Counted from the stretch's first letter, positions 26,854 through 35,766 are shown. The stretch is 36,844 nucleotides of DNA from Marinifaba aquimaris (GCF_013328345.1 NZ_JABULX010000037.1:1-36844), one strand, 5' to 3'. Numbers and translations: made by a program. Notes: a model not told the origin generated them from the sequence alone.

Positions 26854-29800
26854 ATGGCACACCAACCTAAAGCCGTTCACCCAATGGCGGTGAATCAACT
26901 CAATACACTGGTACTCGATTTAGGGGCTGAACCTTGGCAAAGTGTGGCGGTTTTGCCGCAAATGCTCAGTTGGCAACATCAGTTAGCGCCCATCACCGAT
27001 GACAATCAAACGGACTACTGGCAGTATGACTTCTTGCAGCAGCAGCTTGAAAAAATAGAACAAAACCAGTTGCAAACTATTCCTATGCACCAAGGTTTTT
27101 TATATATATTTTGTAATGGGTTTTTAGTCACCGAATATCAAATTACCCCTCCTAAAGCCGATGGCCAATTACCCATTTTACAACGCATTGACTTAGAGCA
27201 ATACGCAGGTTGTGATGAGCGAAAACCTTTGGCAGAAGAGAGTTATCTGATCGAATTACTCTATGGCGGTGATAACGAGCAACATTATGAAATAGCCTAT
27301 AGCGAATACCAATGGCCTTGGCTGTTGATCAACAGTTATGGCGGTGTATCTGAATCGTTAGATTTTAATGGTTTTAGCCATGCTTTTGTTCTAGACCAAG
27401 CCAAAACTGCAGGTGTGATCCTCGCCGCTGAAGATGAGCGCATTCTCGACAGCAGTGTGCAGGCCTGTAAAGCGCGTAGACAAGCGCGATTTAGTGAATT
27501 TTCTTTACAAAAAGTACTGCAATACATCCCATTTGATCAGGAAATTGAAATTCCGACCACTCAAGTTAAAGCTGAGTTGCCCGATGAAATTATCGCTAAA
27601 TACCCTGAGTTACAACAACAGGCCGAGTTTACCAACCCCTGTAACTGGGTTGCCTACTGCACTATTGAACATACTCACGCGTTAGCGCTTGAGTTAATCA
27701 ATAACTTTAATACCGCCAATGCCGGTTTAGATAGCCTAGTTAAAGCAATGGGAGATGGTGAAAGATTAAAAGCACTAAAAGCAGACTTAGATCTTAAAGA
27801 CAAACAAGCAAATCATAAAAAAGTGTATGCTGAAGGCGATCAACCTAAAAGTGAATTTGAAAAGCTATTTCCCAATGCCGAGCATATTGAGCTGGCGATA
27901 CTGACCACGCAACTGTATTACTCGACACCTCAAGCGGGAAAAAACAAAACGCGCTGGCAGCGAGATAACCTCTACACCCAATTTACCGATCAACTCGCTT
28001 ATAGTGATGTACAAGCGACATTAAAATCGAGCGAACGGGCCATTTACCGCAATATGATGTTGGTGCTGATAGAGCAGTTGGGGAAAGTAATGATGCCAGA
28101 AGCGCAAAGCTCAGTGTCATGGCAAACCAACCAAGGGGCAACGCTCGATAATATCCGGTTAAACGACCAGCTCGTTGCCTACCTACAAGATTTAAAAGCC
28201 AACCCGTTTAAGCCAGATTTAACAGAGCAGGAATATGAAAATAGCACCCTACTAATACCAAGTGCGCATCAACGTTGGCAAGTAACTGGCGATTTGCTTT
28301 ACCCATTCTCGATAGACCCCAACGCATTGGGAGTATTGTTTGAAGGAGAGTCGAGCTATCACGACAACTTTATTGAGAACTTACAAGCCAATAAAGACAT
28401 TGGCAAAAAGCTACAAACCGCCATTTTAGGTGGTGAGCATATTATCGGCAAAGTTTGCTTACCTGAATTTATCGCCGATCCAGACAATCAGACTTTCAGC
28501 TATGAAGCCGCATTAGCCGCATTTTTTAACTACGAACCAAATACGGCATCTGATGAATCCATTGTTGAAGCAAAACAAAACAGTGAATTTGCAAAAGATC
28601 TGTTTCAGCAATGGCAGCAAATTGTTTCGTTCAACCAGAAAAAAATCGCCAGTAAACCAAAAGATTTAATATTCAGTCAATGGCTAAAAGAAGATGGTGT
28701 CAGTTGGGGATTACTCATATTTAAGTCTATCAATTCTATATTCCTTCCCAAACTAACCATGACTGTCAATGCCGTTTTTAATGGTGATAGCCAAGTAAAT
28801 GAAAGGAACTACCGCAACATCAGTCAACTTATCAATAGTACTAGCCCTTTTGCGATTAAAAAGATGACTATTGAAGCCGTATTTAAAAACCGAGATGACA
28901 ATCGCCATTTAGCTAAAAAAACGCGGATTCATCTAATCAGTGACTTTTTAGTAGAAAGGCAGCAAGCCCCAGACGCCAGAGGCGATAGCCAGTCATACAA
29001 TGATAAGGTTTATCAACAACGTGCTGCCCAAAAGAGCAAAAAATTATATAAATCTTTCGATCAAGTTGTAACGACAGAGCAGCTGACTTATGACGAATAT
29101 GAAGCGATGAAAAGTGCGCCAGAAAATAAAAAAATGGTGGTGTTAAGCCCTGATGAAAGCAAGCTTTGGCAGGAATTTATCAAAAAGCCGATTTTAGTTG
29201 CGCAAACAGCAGAACAAAGCAGACAAGGTGCAATTAATCATGCGGTTGCACAAGGTCAGGTTGCTATTGGCATCAATAGTTTATTTTTGATGTTAGATGT
29301 CCTTAATTTGGTCAATAGCCTATATCTCCTTAAACACAATACAGATGACAAAAAACAGGCCTTAATGTTGTGGGGGTTAGCTGGCAGCATATTGGGTACT
29401 GCCAGCGGCGCTTATTCATTACTTGATGCGATGAATAAAGTGACTCATGTTTCACAAAATACTGGCCGTATTGCTCAATTTTCAAAGTTTATGATGGCAA
29501 ATCGCCAAGGGGGCTGGCAGCTTTCACGCTATGCAGTCGGCACTAAATATTTACCTTTAGTCGGCAGTACCATTGCACTTGGCTTATCAATAAATGAGCT
29601 GACTAAATCTATAAGTAAAGGGGATGATGTCGCTTATATCCACGCCATAGCTTTGGGCTCTGCTTTCACTGCCATGTTAGGTTTGTTTGTATGGGGAGCC
29701 GTTCTAGGACCGATTGGTATTGGCTTAGCTATTGCGAGCTTTATTTTAGGTAAATATATATTCAAACAAGATGATTTATTAGGTGAGTGGCTTAGCCATG

Positions 29801-31185
29801 GTGTCTTTTCTCGCGCCAATAAAAACTATATGACCTTAGCTGAATATAAAGGTCAGTGGCGTCCTCAGCATCCATTTAGCGGGCAGTTTCAAAGCGGGGA
29901 TGAAACAAAATTAATGGAAGCGGATACCGGTTGGTTTGCCGATGAAGGGGATGAAAAACCCATGTCGTTACTATCCGTCACCTTACCAAATGGCCGGACT
30001 CAACTGGTATTTGACCAAAACTATACGCTTTTAGGTGTCGACTTTGGCTTTGATGAGCACGATATGAGTCATTACGGTGCCAATACCTCGCAATTTCAAT
30101 TAACAGAAGATAAAGCGCTAGTCCCAATTGATAAGTGGAGTAAGCAACTTTCGCTTGGCGATCAACCGCTGGGTGTAATTGGTAGCCCGTTAGGTCAAAC
30201 GGCAAATGAAGTAAGACACAGAATAAGCCAGGTTTATGCACAAGCTAAAGACCAAGCTAAAGACCAAGCGAGTATTGACGTTGACCGTTCAAAGCGCGGC
30301 ACAAAAACGCGTTTTTTTCCTTGGGGATTCGGTAATGATGAAATTGAAAAGTATATTGAGCCTTTTAAAAATTACCCAGAGGCCAATGTTGAGGCACTGT
30401 TAAATGCCACGTATCCACTAAAGATAAGCAGCAAGATGTATGCCCCTGTTGGTAAAAAACCAGTGCGCGCTGGCCGCGCTGATAACAGGCAAGGCAATAA
30501 TATCGCCATCACGTTAGAAGTACCTTACTTTATCGAAAATCAATCGCGCTTAATTGTTGAATTAAGGCACGATGGCAGTGGAAAACACAGGTACGACAAT
30601 CAGGTTGTGCCAATTGATGAGCAAGGCAATTACCGATTAGAGATAGCTGCTATTTATGACTTACCTGAGTTTGAACCAGATAAACACAGCAAAATAGACA
30701 GTGATAAAGTGCAGTACCAAATTTATAAAATATCGCCTAAACCAGCAAGTGAGCCAGAAGTTATTACTAAACAAACCTCACGTGGCAAACGCACTGTCTC
30801 TATCAGTAAAGCAACCTTAGCCAAGGAAGTTATGCAAGTTGTCATTATCGCCAATATTAAACCGAGCCAAATTCACCAATTTAACGATCGCCAATTAGCC
30901 ATAACTACTTGGGCAAGGTTATCGGTAAATGGAACATCAGAGACGGAAACCGAACGCGAGGATGTTAACGGGCAAAAGTTAAAAGCAATTTGGATGCCGT
31001 TTAGAAGTGAGCAAGGTTGGGCTGATTTTGGTCATGGACTGTACACTTCACGTTTGGTGGCTACTGATCAAATAAAAACACCATCACATGACCCTAGTGA
31101 TACTAGTAGTGAAATGCTAACAGAATACAGCTCTGTTGATGCTGACTGGATAAATGCGAGTGTAAATGACAAGGCACGGTGCTAG
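26854..31185 (+). CDS. VasX-like (BTH_I2691-type) membrane-targeting T6SS effector candidate
   Basis: 1443 residues. The N-terminal region (about 18–230) resembles the VasX N-terminal domain, with a hydrophobic turn HQGFLYIFCNGFLVTEY, a later RKPLAEES and the phrase YSEYQWPWLLIN. A long helical middle follows. Hydrophobic segments lie near 807–827, 837–857 and 899–913, with a hairpin at about 930–970 (LGLFVWGAVLGPIGIGLAIASFILG), as in colicin-like pore-forming effectors. The C-terminal 470 residues include a short QAKDQAKDQAS repeat and beta-rich segments. There is no signal peptide. In V. cholerae, VasX is followed by its immunity gene tsiV2; here four paralogous membrane-protein genes follow. 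No hcp, vgrG or PAAR gene is in the window. The family call rests on architecture, not a search. Confidence 0.65.
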   Translation: MAHQPKAVHPMAVNQLNTLVLDLGAEPWQSVAVLPQMLSWQHQLAPITDDNQTDYWQYDFLQQQLEKIEQNQLQTIPMHQGFLYIFCNGFLVTEYQITPPKADGQLPILQRIDLEQYAGCDERKPLAEESYLIELLYGGDNEQHYEIAYSEYQWPWLLINSYGGVSESLDFNGFSHAFVLDQAKTAGVILAAEDERILDSSVQACKARRQARFSEFSLQKVLQYIPFDQEIEIPTTQVKAELPDEIIAKYPELQQQAEFTNPCNWVAYCTIEHTHALALELINNFNTANAGLDSLVKAMGDGERLKALKADLDLKDKQANHKKVYAEGDQPKSEFEKLFPNAEHIELAILTTQLYYSTPQAGKNKTRWQRDNLYTQFTDQLAYSDVQATLKSSERAIYRNMMLVLIEQLGKVMMPEAQSSVSWQTNQGATLDNIRLNDQLVAYLQDLKANPFKPDLTEQEYENSTLLIPSAHQRWQVTGDLLYPFSIDPNALGVLFEGESSYHDNFIENLQANKDIGKKLQTAILGGEHIIGKVCLPEFIADPDNQTFSYEAALAAFFNYEPNTASDESIVEAKQNSEFAKDLFQQWQQIVSFNQKKIASKPKDLIFSQWLKEDGVSWGLLIFKSINSIFLPKLTMTVNAVFNGDSQVNERNYRNISQLINSTSPFAIKKMTIEAVFKNRDDNRHLAKKTRIHLISDFLVERQQAPDARGDSQSYNDKVYQQRAAQKSKKLYKSFDQVVTTEQLTYDEYEAMKSAPENKKMVVLSPDESKLWQEFIKKPILVAQTAEQSRQGAINHAVAQGQVAIGINSLFLMLDVLNLVNSLYLLKHNTDDKKQALMLWGLAGSILGTASGAYSLLDAMNKVTHVSQNTGRIAQFSKFMMANRQGGWQLSRYAVGTKYLPLVGSTIALGLSINELTKSISKGDDVAYIHAIALGSAFTAMLGLFVWGAVLGPIGIGLAIASFILGKYIFKQDDLLGEWLSHGVFSRANKNYMTLAEYKGQWRPQHPFSGQFQSGDETKLMEADTGWFADEGDEKPMSLLSVTLPNGRTQLVFDQNYTLLGVDFGFDEHDMSHYGANTSQFQLTEDKALVPIDKWSKQLSLGDQPLGVIGSPLGQTANEVRHRISQVYAQAKDQAKDQASIDVDRSKRGTKTRFFPWGFGNDEIEKYIEPFKNYPEANVEALLNATYPLKISSKMYAPVGKKPVRAGRADNRQGNNIAITLEVPYFIENQSRLIVELRHDGSGKHRYDNQVVPIDEQGNYRLEIAAIYDLPEFEPDKHSKIDSDKVQYQIYKISPKPASEPEVITKQTSRGKRTVSISKATLAKEVMQVVIIANIKPSQIHQFNDRQLAITTWARLSVNGTSETETEREDVNGQKLKAIWMPFRSEQGWADFGHGLYTSRLVATDQIKTPSHDPSDTSSEMLTEYSSVDADWINASVNDKARC

Positions 31186-31198
31186 TGCCACTTAAAAT

Positions 31199-32146
31199 TT
31201 AATTTAGTTCGTTTAGTCTTTTCCAGCTAAGGAATCCCAGACGCTCTTGAAGCTCAACGTCTTTAATCGCGTTTGAAAGTAATGGATATTTTAGATAATG
31301 GTTAGTTTTATGAGCAAAGTCTTTGTAGTATTCATGGTTCTTATGTCTGTCTAATACACAATAAAAACCAGCTTTATTTCTGTTGTTATTTATAGATGCC
31401 GTGTCTGTATACTCGGCTACTACATGATTATTGTAAGTAAAAAAATTAATATCAGATTGGGTAGTAACTTTAGTGAAATTTGGCAAAGTAATGTTAGTTA
31501 TTACTTTGCCTTCAAAACACCTTCTTTTACCTTCGATGTTAACGAAAAACTTCGCTGTTTCCGCTATGTGGTCAAGCATTATTGGGCTTTTATCAGAAGC
31601 TAAAAATAAGTGAGGTAGGGTTAATTTATTTTTAACGAAGCCTGATAAATTAAAGGTACTGTAAGTATCTCGATAGAAAGTGATTTTCTGCTCTTTTCCG
31701 TTAAATTTTACCTTAGAATGTTCGATATTTTTGTCAAATAACACTAACTTCATCTGCGCCATTAACTCAGGCGTAGGTACGGCGGTAATGGTTAAATTCA
31801 CTTTTTTAACAATTAAAAATGAGCCGTAATAAAGTGTTAGTACAATCGCGGCACTACCAAATAAGGTGATGGGTATAAGCGTTCTGGCTCGCCAGTGTTG
31901 ATATTCATCTTCATTAATTTGTTGTTTTTCTTTCCCGTTTTCTACAGCTAAATAACCGCCAAATGCCGCAAGGGTGGCAGCCACCGAGCAGCTCCAACTG
32001 GTAAAGTAAAAAACTAATTCAGCAGAGATATTGCCAGAAGATGCGCCATAAAAAAAAGCGATAAAGGGCAGCGCACAACAACTCACTAAAACCCATTTAT
32101 GAATGGGAGAATGGAATACAATTTGGGGAGATATATTTTTGTGCAT
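31199..32146 (-). CDS. Candidate immunity protein, copy 1 (N-type 1)
   Basis: 315 residues. Three membrane helices (about 18–38, 42–67 and 88–112) are followed by a roughly 200-residue domain that should face the periplasm. Immediately after the third helix comes the array-wide segment NLTITAVPTPELMAQMK, then a copy-specific region with two cysteines (KRRCF, FYCVL) and the ending LGFLSWKRLNELN. It is convergent with the effector gene, 13 bases away. Position, topology and paralogy suggest an immunity protein against the membrane effector, as TsiV2 is for VasX. I do not recognise a named domain. An AAGGA ribosome site lies 8 bases before the ATG. Confidence 0.65.
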   Translation of the reverse strand: MHKNISPQIVFHSPIHKWVLVSCCALPFIAFFYGASSGNISAELVFYFTSWSCSVAATLAAFGGYLAVENGKEKQQINEDEYQHWRARTLIPITLFGSAAIVLTLYYGSFLIVKKVNLTITAVPTPELMAQMKLVLFDKNIEHSKVKFNGKEQKITFYRDTYSTFNLSGFVKNKLTLPHLFLASDKSPIMLDHIAETAKFFVNIEGKRRCFEGKVITNITLPNFTKVTTQSDINFFTYNNHVVAEYTDTASINNNRNKAGFYCVLDRHKNHEYYKDFAHKTNHYLKYPLLSNAIKDVELQERLGFLSWKRLNELN

Positions 32147-32170
32147 TACAGCGTCCTTGTATCAATGATG

Positions 32171-32230
32171 TTGAATATCCTTATTCATTTAATCGATACT
32201 CTATCATGCTTAATAAATTCGGTCTAACGC
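32171..32230 (-). repeat. Conserved upstream (promoter) repeat of immunity copy 1
   Basis: The stretch from GAATATCCTTATTCAT to CGGTCTAACG (plus-strand reading) recurs before copies 2 (33420–33482) and 3 (34545–34610), and truncated before copy 4 (35769–35790). On the minus strand it supplies an AAGGA element. It probably also carries the promoter, since TTAGAC and A/T-rich -10-like bases are conserved. The downstream ends of the repeats continue into the effector-tail relics in two cases. Confidence 0.55.
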
Positions 32231-32297
32231 CCCTATATTGCAGATAGAGTATTCTATCGATTTAACCAAGGTTCGGGCGGAGGGTGTATTGATTTAA

Positions 32298-32417
32298 AAA
32301 AGTCGAATTAAAGATGTCAAAGGAGACGATATTACTGCACCAGATAATGAAACAAGCTACGCAACTAATGACAAAGATTGGACTTTTTCTAGTGCAGATG
32401 ATTTAGCCCTTCATTAA
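32298..32417 (+). pseudogene. Effector-tail relic B (39 codons plus stop)
   Basis: An open stretch KSRIKDVKGDDITAP… ends in NDKDWTFSSADDLALH and TAA. It parallels the end of the intact effector (TSRL…VDADWINASVNDKARC): both keep an SR-x near the start and D-x-DW exactly 11 residues before the stop. A TAA blocks the frame just upstream. A one-base shift there gives FGRRVY, similar to the effector's FGHGLY. It has no start codon or ribosome site. It lies convergent to immunity copy 2, with 29 bases between stops, like the intact pair. Likely the decayed 3' end of another effector allele. Confidence 0.55.
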
Positions 32418-32446
32418 CGGGCTTATTAGTATGAATAGTTGTTTTT

Positions 32447-33394
32447 TTAGAGCTCATTGAGGCTTTGCCAGCTTCTGAAACCAATTCTTTTTTCTCGGCT
32501 TAGCTTGTCAATCGCGGTACTAAGATGTGGCGCCTTAAAGTTTTCTTCAATAAAAAATATAAATTCTCGGTGCAAAACTCTGCTACTTCTACTTCTATCT
32601 TTACCTACACATTTTTTCTTTTTTGGCGAATATTTTAAATAAACGCCTTCATCAATTAATAATTCGTCATTGTATACGAAAGTTTTGATTCCATGTTTGT
32701 GTTCAAAATTGTTGTTTACTTGAGAAAAGTCGTCAAAGTTTCTTTTGATTTTTCTGGTTCTGACGCAGTAATAGCTATCATTTATTTTTATAGGTTTTGA
32801 AGTTACTTTCCCTGAGTAATCGACTTCTAAAGCTTCTCCAGTTTCAAGAATAAATTCAGGGAAAGGTTTCTTAGATTTAACCATCCTATCAATGTTGGCT
32901 GGAACATTTAGGCTTTGAGTATAAAACGTAATCTCTTGCTCTTGCCCGTTAAATTCCACTTCTGTATGAGCGACATTGGGTTCATTTAAGAACTGTTTCA
33001 TCTGCGCCATTAACTCAGGGGTCGGCACAGCGGTAATGGTTAAATTCTCTTTTTTAACAATTAAAAATGAGCCGTAATAAAATGTTAGCACAATGGCGGC
33101 AATACCAAATAAGGTGATAGGAATAAGCGTTCTGGCTCGCCAGTGTTGATATTCATCTTCATTAATTTGTTGTTTTTCTTTCCCGTTTTCTACAGCTAAA
33201 TAACCGCCAAATGCCGCAAGGGTTGCAGCCACCGAGCAACTCCAGCTGGTAAAGAAAAAAACTAATTCAGCAGAGATATTGCCAGAAGATGCGCCGTAAA
33301 AAAAAGCGATAAAGGGCAGTGCACAACAACTCACTAAAGCCCATTTATGAATGGGAGAATGGAATACAATTTGGGGAGATATATTTTTGTGCAT
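32447..33394 (-). CDS. Candidate immunity protein, copy 2 (mosaic)
   Basis: 315 residues. The N-terminal third, with three membrane helices, is nearly identical to copy 1 (MHKNISPQIVFHSPIHKW…). The C-terminal domain instead matches copy 4: both have NIDRM, YCVR-x-RKIK, a second Cys in a charged loop, and the ending LSREKRIGFRSW-x-SLNEL. The central NLTITAVPTPELMAQMK block is shared by all copies and is the likely crossover region. The two periplasmic cysteines suggest a disulfide. The ribosome site is AAGGA, 8 bases before the ATG. It faces relic B. Confidence 0.65.
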   Translation of the reverse strand: MHKNISPQIVFHSPIHKWALVSCCALPFIAFFYGASSGNISAELVFFFTSWSCSVAATLAAFGGYLAVENGKEKQQINEDEYQHWRARTLIPITLFGIAAIVLTFYYGSFLIVKKENLTITAVPTPELMAQMKQFLNEPNVAHTEVEFNGQEQEITFYTQSLNVPANIDRMVKSKKPFPEFILETGEALEVDYSGKVTSKPIKINDSYYCVRTRKIKRNFDDFSQVNNNFEHKHGIKTFVYNDELLIDEGVYLKYSPKKKKCVGKDRSRSSRVLHREFIFFIEENFKAPHLSTAIDKLSREKRIGFRSWQSLNEL

Positions 33395-33576
33395 TACAAC
33401 GTCCTTGTGTCAATGGTGTTGAATATCCTTATTCATTGGTCATTACTCTATCATGCATTAATAAATGCGGCCTAACGTCCGTTTTGTGACTTAATTAATA
33501 GGCTATAAGGTAATCGGCTTAATCATTCATAATGACCAATGCTTCAGATAATGCGCGTTTATAACGAGTAATATGT

Positions 33577-34542
33577 TTAATGAAAGCCATTTAGGTTTTT
33601 CCAAGAAACTAACGATAATCGGTGCTTTTTAGAAACTGTAGAAATATTATTTGCAATTACGGGGTAATAAATTAGTGGGTATACAAAACTTCTAAATTCT
33701 TCTGCTTGCACTCTGAAGCTTTCATCCTTAATACTCGAAGTATAGAAATAGTAGCATTCATCTTGATTCGTTCTCGTTTTAAATTTCATACTGAAATCTA
33801 TAGCTAGTTGGTCATTAATAATGAAGGTATCTAGGCTTTGAATCGGTAAGTTATGCTCTACATGAGTATATGTTTCATTCGAATTGACTTTGCTTTTTAG
33901 CTTTCTTAGTAGGTAACATTTTTTTTCTCCTAGATAATCAATGCGTGTTATTTCATATGGCTGTTCATAGTCAGGAGTTAAATTTCGATTATTTACTTTA
34001 AACTCAGGGTAATCGTACTTTTGTTTAAATGTATCGATCATTATCTCGATAGCCCCAGCATTTTGCTTTTGAGTATAAAAAGTAATTTCTTGCGCTTGCC
34101 CGTTAAACTCGACTTCTGTATGAGCGACATCGGGTTCATTTAAGAATTCTTTCATCTGCGCCATTAACTCAGGAGTTGGCACGGCAGTAATGGTTAAATT
34201 TTCTTTTTTAACAATCACTTCCTGGCCAATCGCGAACGTTACATACAAACAGGCAATGCCAAAAAGGCCTAAACCACAATAGGTGCGTTTATTCCAATGT
34301 GCATAATCGGTTTGTGATATTTGGCGGGTTTTAAATGCGTTTTTAACACCATTATTGTTTGCCCATAATAACAATACGGCTGCGAAGGTGAGTCCCCAAA
34401 AGCCAGTAATCATCATAAGCCAATTGCCAACTAGCCCCATTCCACCCAGGACTATCATGACAAAGGGTAGGGTAAAGCCTAGCCACATTAAAATTTGTAA
34501 AGCAGGATGTTTGTGAATTGTTTGCGGGCGAATTTTTATCAT
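33577..34542 (-). CDS. Candidate immunity protein, copy 3 (N-type 2)
   Basis: 321 residues. Its N-terminal part (MIKIRPQTIHKHPALQ…) differs from copies 1 and 2 but is nearly identical to copy 4, again with three membrane helices. After the shared NLTITAVPTPELMAQMK block it has its own C-terminal domain (EKKCYLLRKLK, DECYYFY, ending LSLVSWKNLNGFH) with two cysteines. It resembles no other copy closely in that part. AAGGATATTCAGC precedes the ATG. Unlike copies 2 and 4, no effector-tail relic is recognisable just beyond its stop. Confidence 0.65.
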   Translation of the reverse strand: MIKIRPQTIHKHPALQILMWLGFTLPFVMIVLGGMGLVGNWLMMITGFWGLTFAAVLLLWANNNGVKNAFKTRQISQTDYAHWNKRTYCGLGLFGIACLYVTFAIGQEVIVKKENLTITAVPTPELMAQMKEFLNEPDVAHTEVEFNGQAQEITFYTQKQNAGAIEIMIDTFKQKYDYPEFKVNNRNLTPDYEQPYEITRIDYLGEKKCYLLRKLKSKVNSNETYTHVEHNLPIQSLDTFIINDQLAIDFSMKFKTRTNQDECYYFYTSSIKDESFRVQAEEFRSFVYPLIYYPVIANNISTVSKKHRLSLVSWKNLNGFH

Positions 34543-34671
34543 GCTGAATATCCTTATTCATTTAATCGTTACTCTACCATGCATTAATAAATACGGTCTA
34601 ACGTCCGTTTATTGTAGATAAGATAACCAGTCGATTTAACCAAGGTCCGGGGTGAGGGTATATTGATTTAA

Positions 34672-34791
34672 AAAAGTCGAATTAAAGATGTTAAAGGAGG
34701 CGGTGTTACTGCACCATATAATGAAACAAGCTACGTAAATAATGACAAAGATTGGATTTTTTCTAGTGCAGATGATTTAGCCCGTCATTAA
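34672..34791 (+). pseudogene. Effector-tail relic D (39 codons plus stop)
   Basis: Same length and frame as relic B, with 31 of 39 residues identical by hand count. It reads KSRIKDVKGGGVTAP… and ends NDKDWIFSSADDLARH, then TAA. The same in-frame TAA lies just upstream. The last 11 residues after the Trp share I, S, D, A and R with the intact effector end. It is followed by AGCCCG…CGGGCT, a small terminator-like hairpin. It faces immunity copy 4 with 30 bases between stops. The relics share a common decay, so one was probably copied from the other or both from one decayed parent. Confidence 0.55.
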
Positions 34792-34821
34792 CGGGCTTGT
34801 TAGTCTGAATAGTTGATTTTT

Positions 34822-35766
34822 TTAGAGCTCATTGAGACTTTTCCAGCTTCTGAAACCAATTCTTTTTTCTCTGCTGAGCATCGTAATATCAGTACTGAGA
34901 TGTGGCTTATCAAAGTGGTACTCAATAAATGGATAGAATTGCGCTTTTTGGGCTTTTTCTAACTTGCTGGACAGGTCTTTTATACGGCATCTATCGACGC
35001 TATTCGAATAATAAACATATCTACCTCGAGAAATGAAAATCTCATTTTTATATGCCCAAGTACTAATTTTATGAACAAATTCAAAGTTATCAATGATAGG
35101 TGTTATTTTGTCGTAGTGTTGTTTTATTTTTCTCGCTCTGACGCAATATGACGTATCCCCAATTTTAACTGCTTTGTTTTGCGGCGGGCTGGTATATATC
35201 ACATCTACATTTTCACCTTGAAGTGTTTTGAAAGTAGGGAATGGATGGTTAGATTCCAGCATTCGATCAATGTTTGTGGCTACATCTCTAGTCTGCGTAA
35301 AAAACGTAATCTCTTGCTCTTGGCCGTTAAATTCCACTTTTGTGTGGGTGACATCGGGTTCATTTAGAAACTGTTTCATCTGCGCCATTAACTCAGGGGT
35401 GGGTACGGCGGTAATGGTTAAATTCTCTTTTTTAACAATCACTTTCTGGCCAATTGTGAACGTTACATACAAACAAGCAATGGCAAAAAGGCCTAAACCA
35501 CAATAGGTGCGTTTATTCCAATGTGCATAATCGGCTTGTGATATTTGGCGGGTTTTAAATGCGTTTTTAACACCATTATTATTTGCCCATAATAACAATA
35601 AGGCTGCTAAGGTAAGTCCCCAAAAGCCTGTAATCATCATAAACCAATTGCCAACTAGCCCCATTCCACCTAGGACTATCATGACAAAGGGCAGGGCAAA
35701 GCCTAGCCACATTAACACTTGTAAAGCTGGGTGTTTGTGGATCGTTTGCGGGCGAATTTTGATCAT
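34822..35766 (-). CDS. Candidate immunity protein, copy 4
   Basis: 314 residues. The N-terminal part with three membrane helices is nearly identical to copy 3. The shared NLTITAVPTPELMAQMK block is followed by a C-terminal domain of the copy-2 type (NIDRM, YCVRARKIK, VDRCRIKD, ending LSREKRIGFRSWKSLNEL). It is the first gene of the array on its strand. Its upstream repeat is truncated by the rsmD 3' end, 49 bases away, so it may be read from the rsmD transcript or from a shortened promoter. It faces relic D. Confidence 0.65.
   Translation of the reverse strand: MIKIRPQTIHKHPALQVLMWLGFALPFVMIVLGGMGLVGNWFMMITGFWGLTLAALLLLWANNNGVKNAFKTRQISQADYAHWNKRTYCGLGLFAIACLYVTFTIGQKVIVKKENLTITAVPTPELMAQMKQFLNEPDVTHTKVEFNGQEQEITFFTQTRDVATNIDRMLESNHPFPTFKTLQGENVDVIYTSPPQNKAVKIGDTSYCVRARKIKQHYDKITPIIDNFEFVHKISTWAYKNEIFISRGRYVYYSNSVDRCRIKDLSSKLEKAQKAQFYPFIEYHFDKPHLSTDITMLSREKRIGFRSWKSLNEL

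Noticed and set aside
30241-30270. Short direct repeat inside the effector gene (QAKDQAKDQA)
   Set aside because: Only two 12-bp units; read as a local slippage event, not a separate element.
34352-34561. Frame starting MNKDIQH that begins just before immunity copy 3 (also 35579–35785 before copy 4)
   Set aside because: Both arise because the duplicated leader has ATGAATAAGGA. They run out of frame inside the immunity genes, and the real start has the ribosome site.
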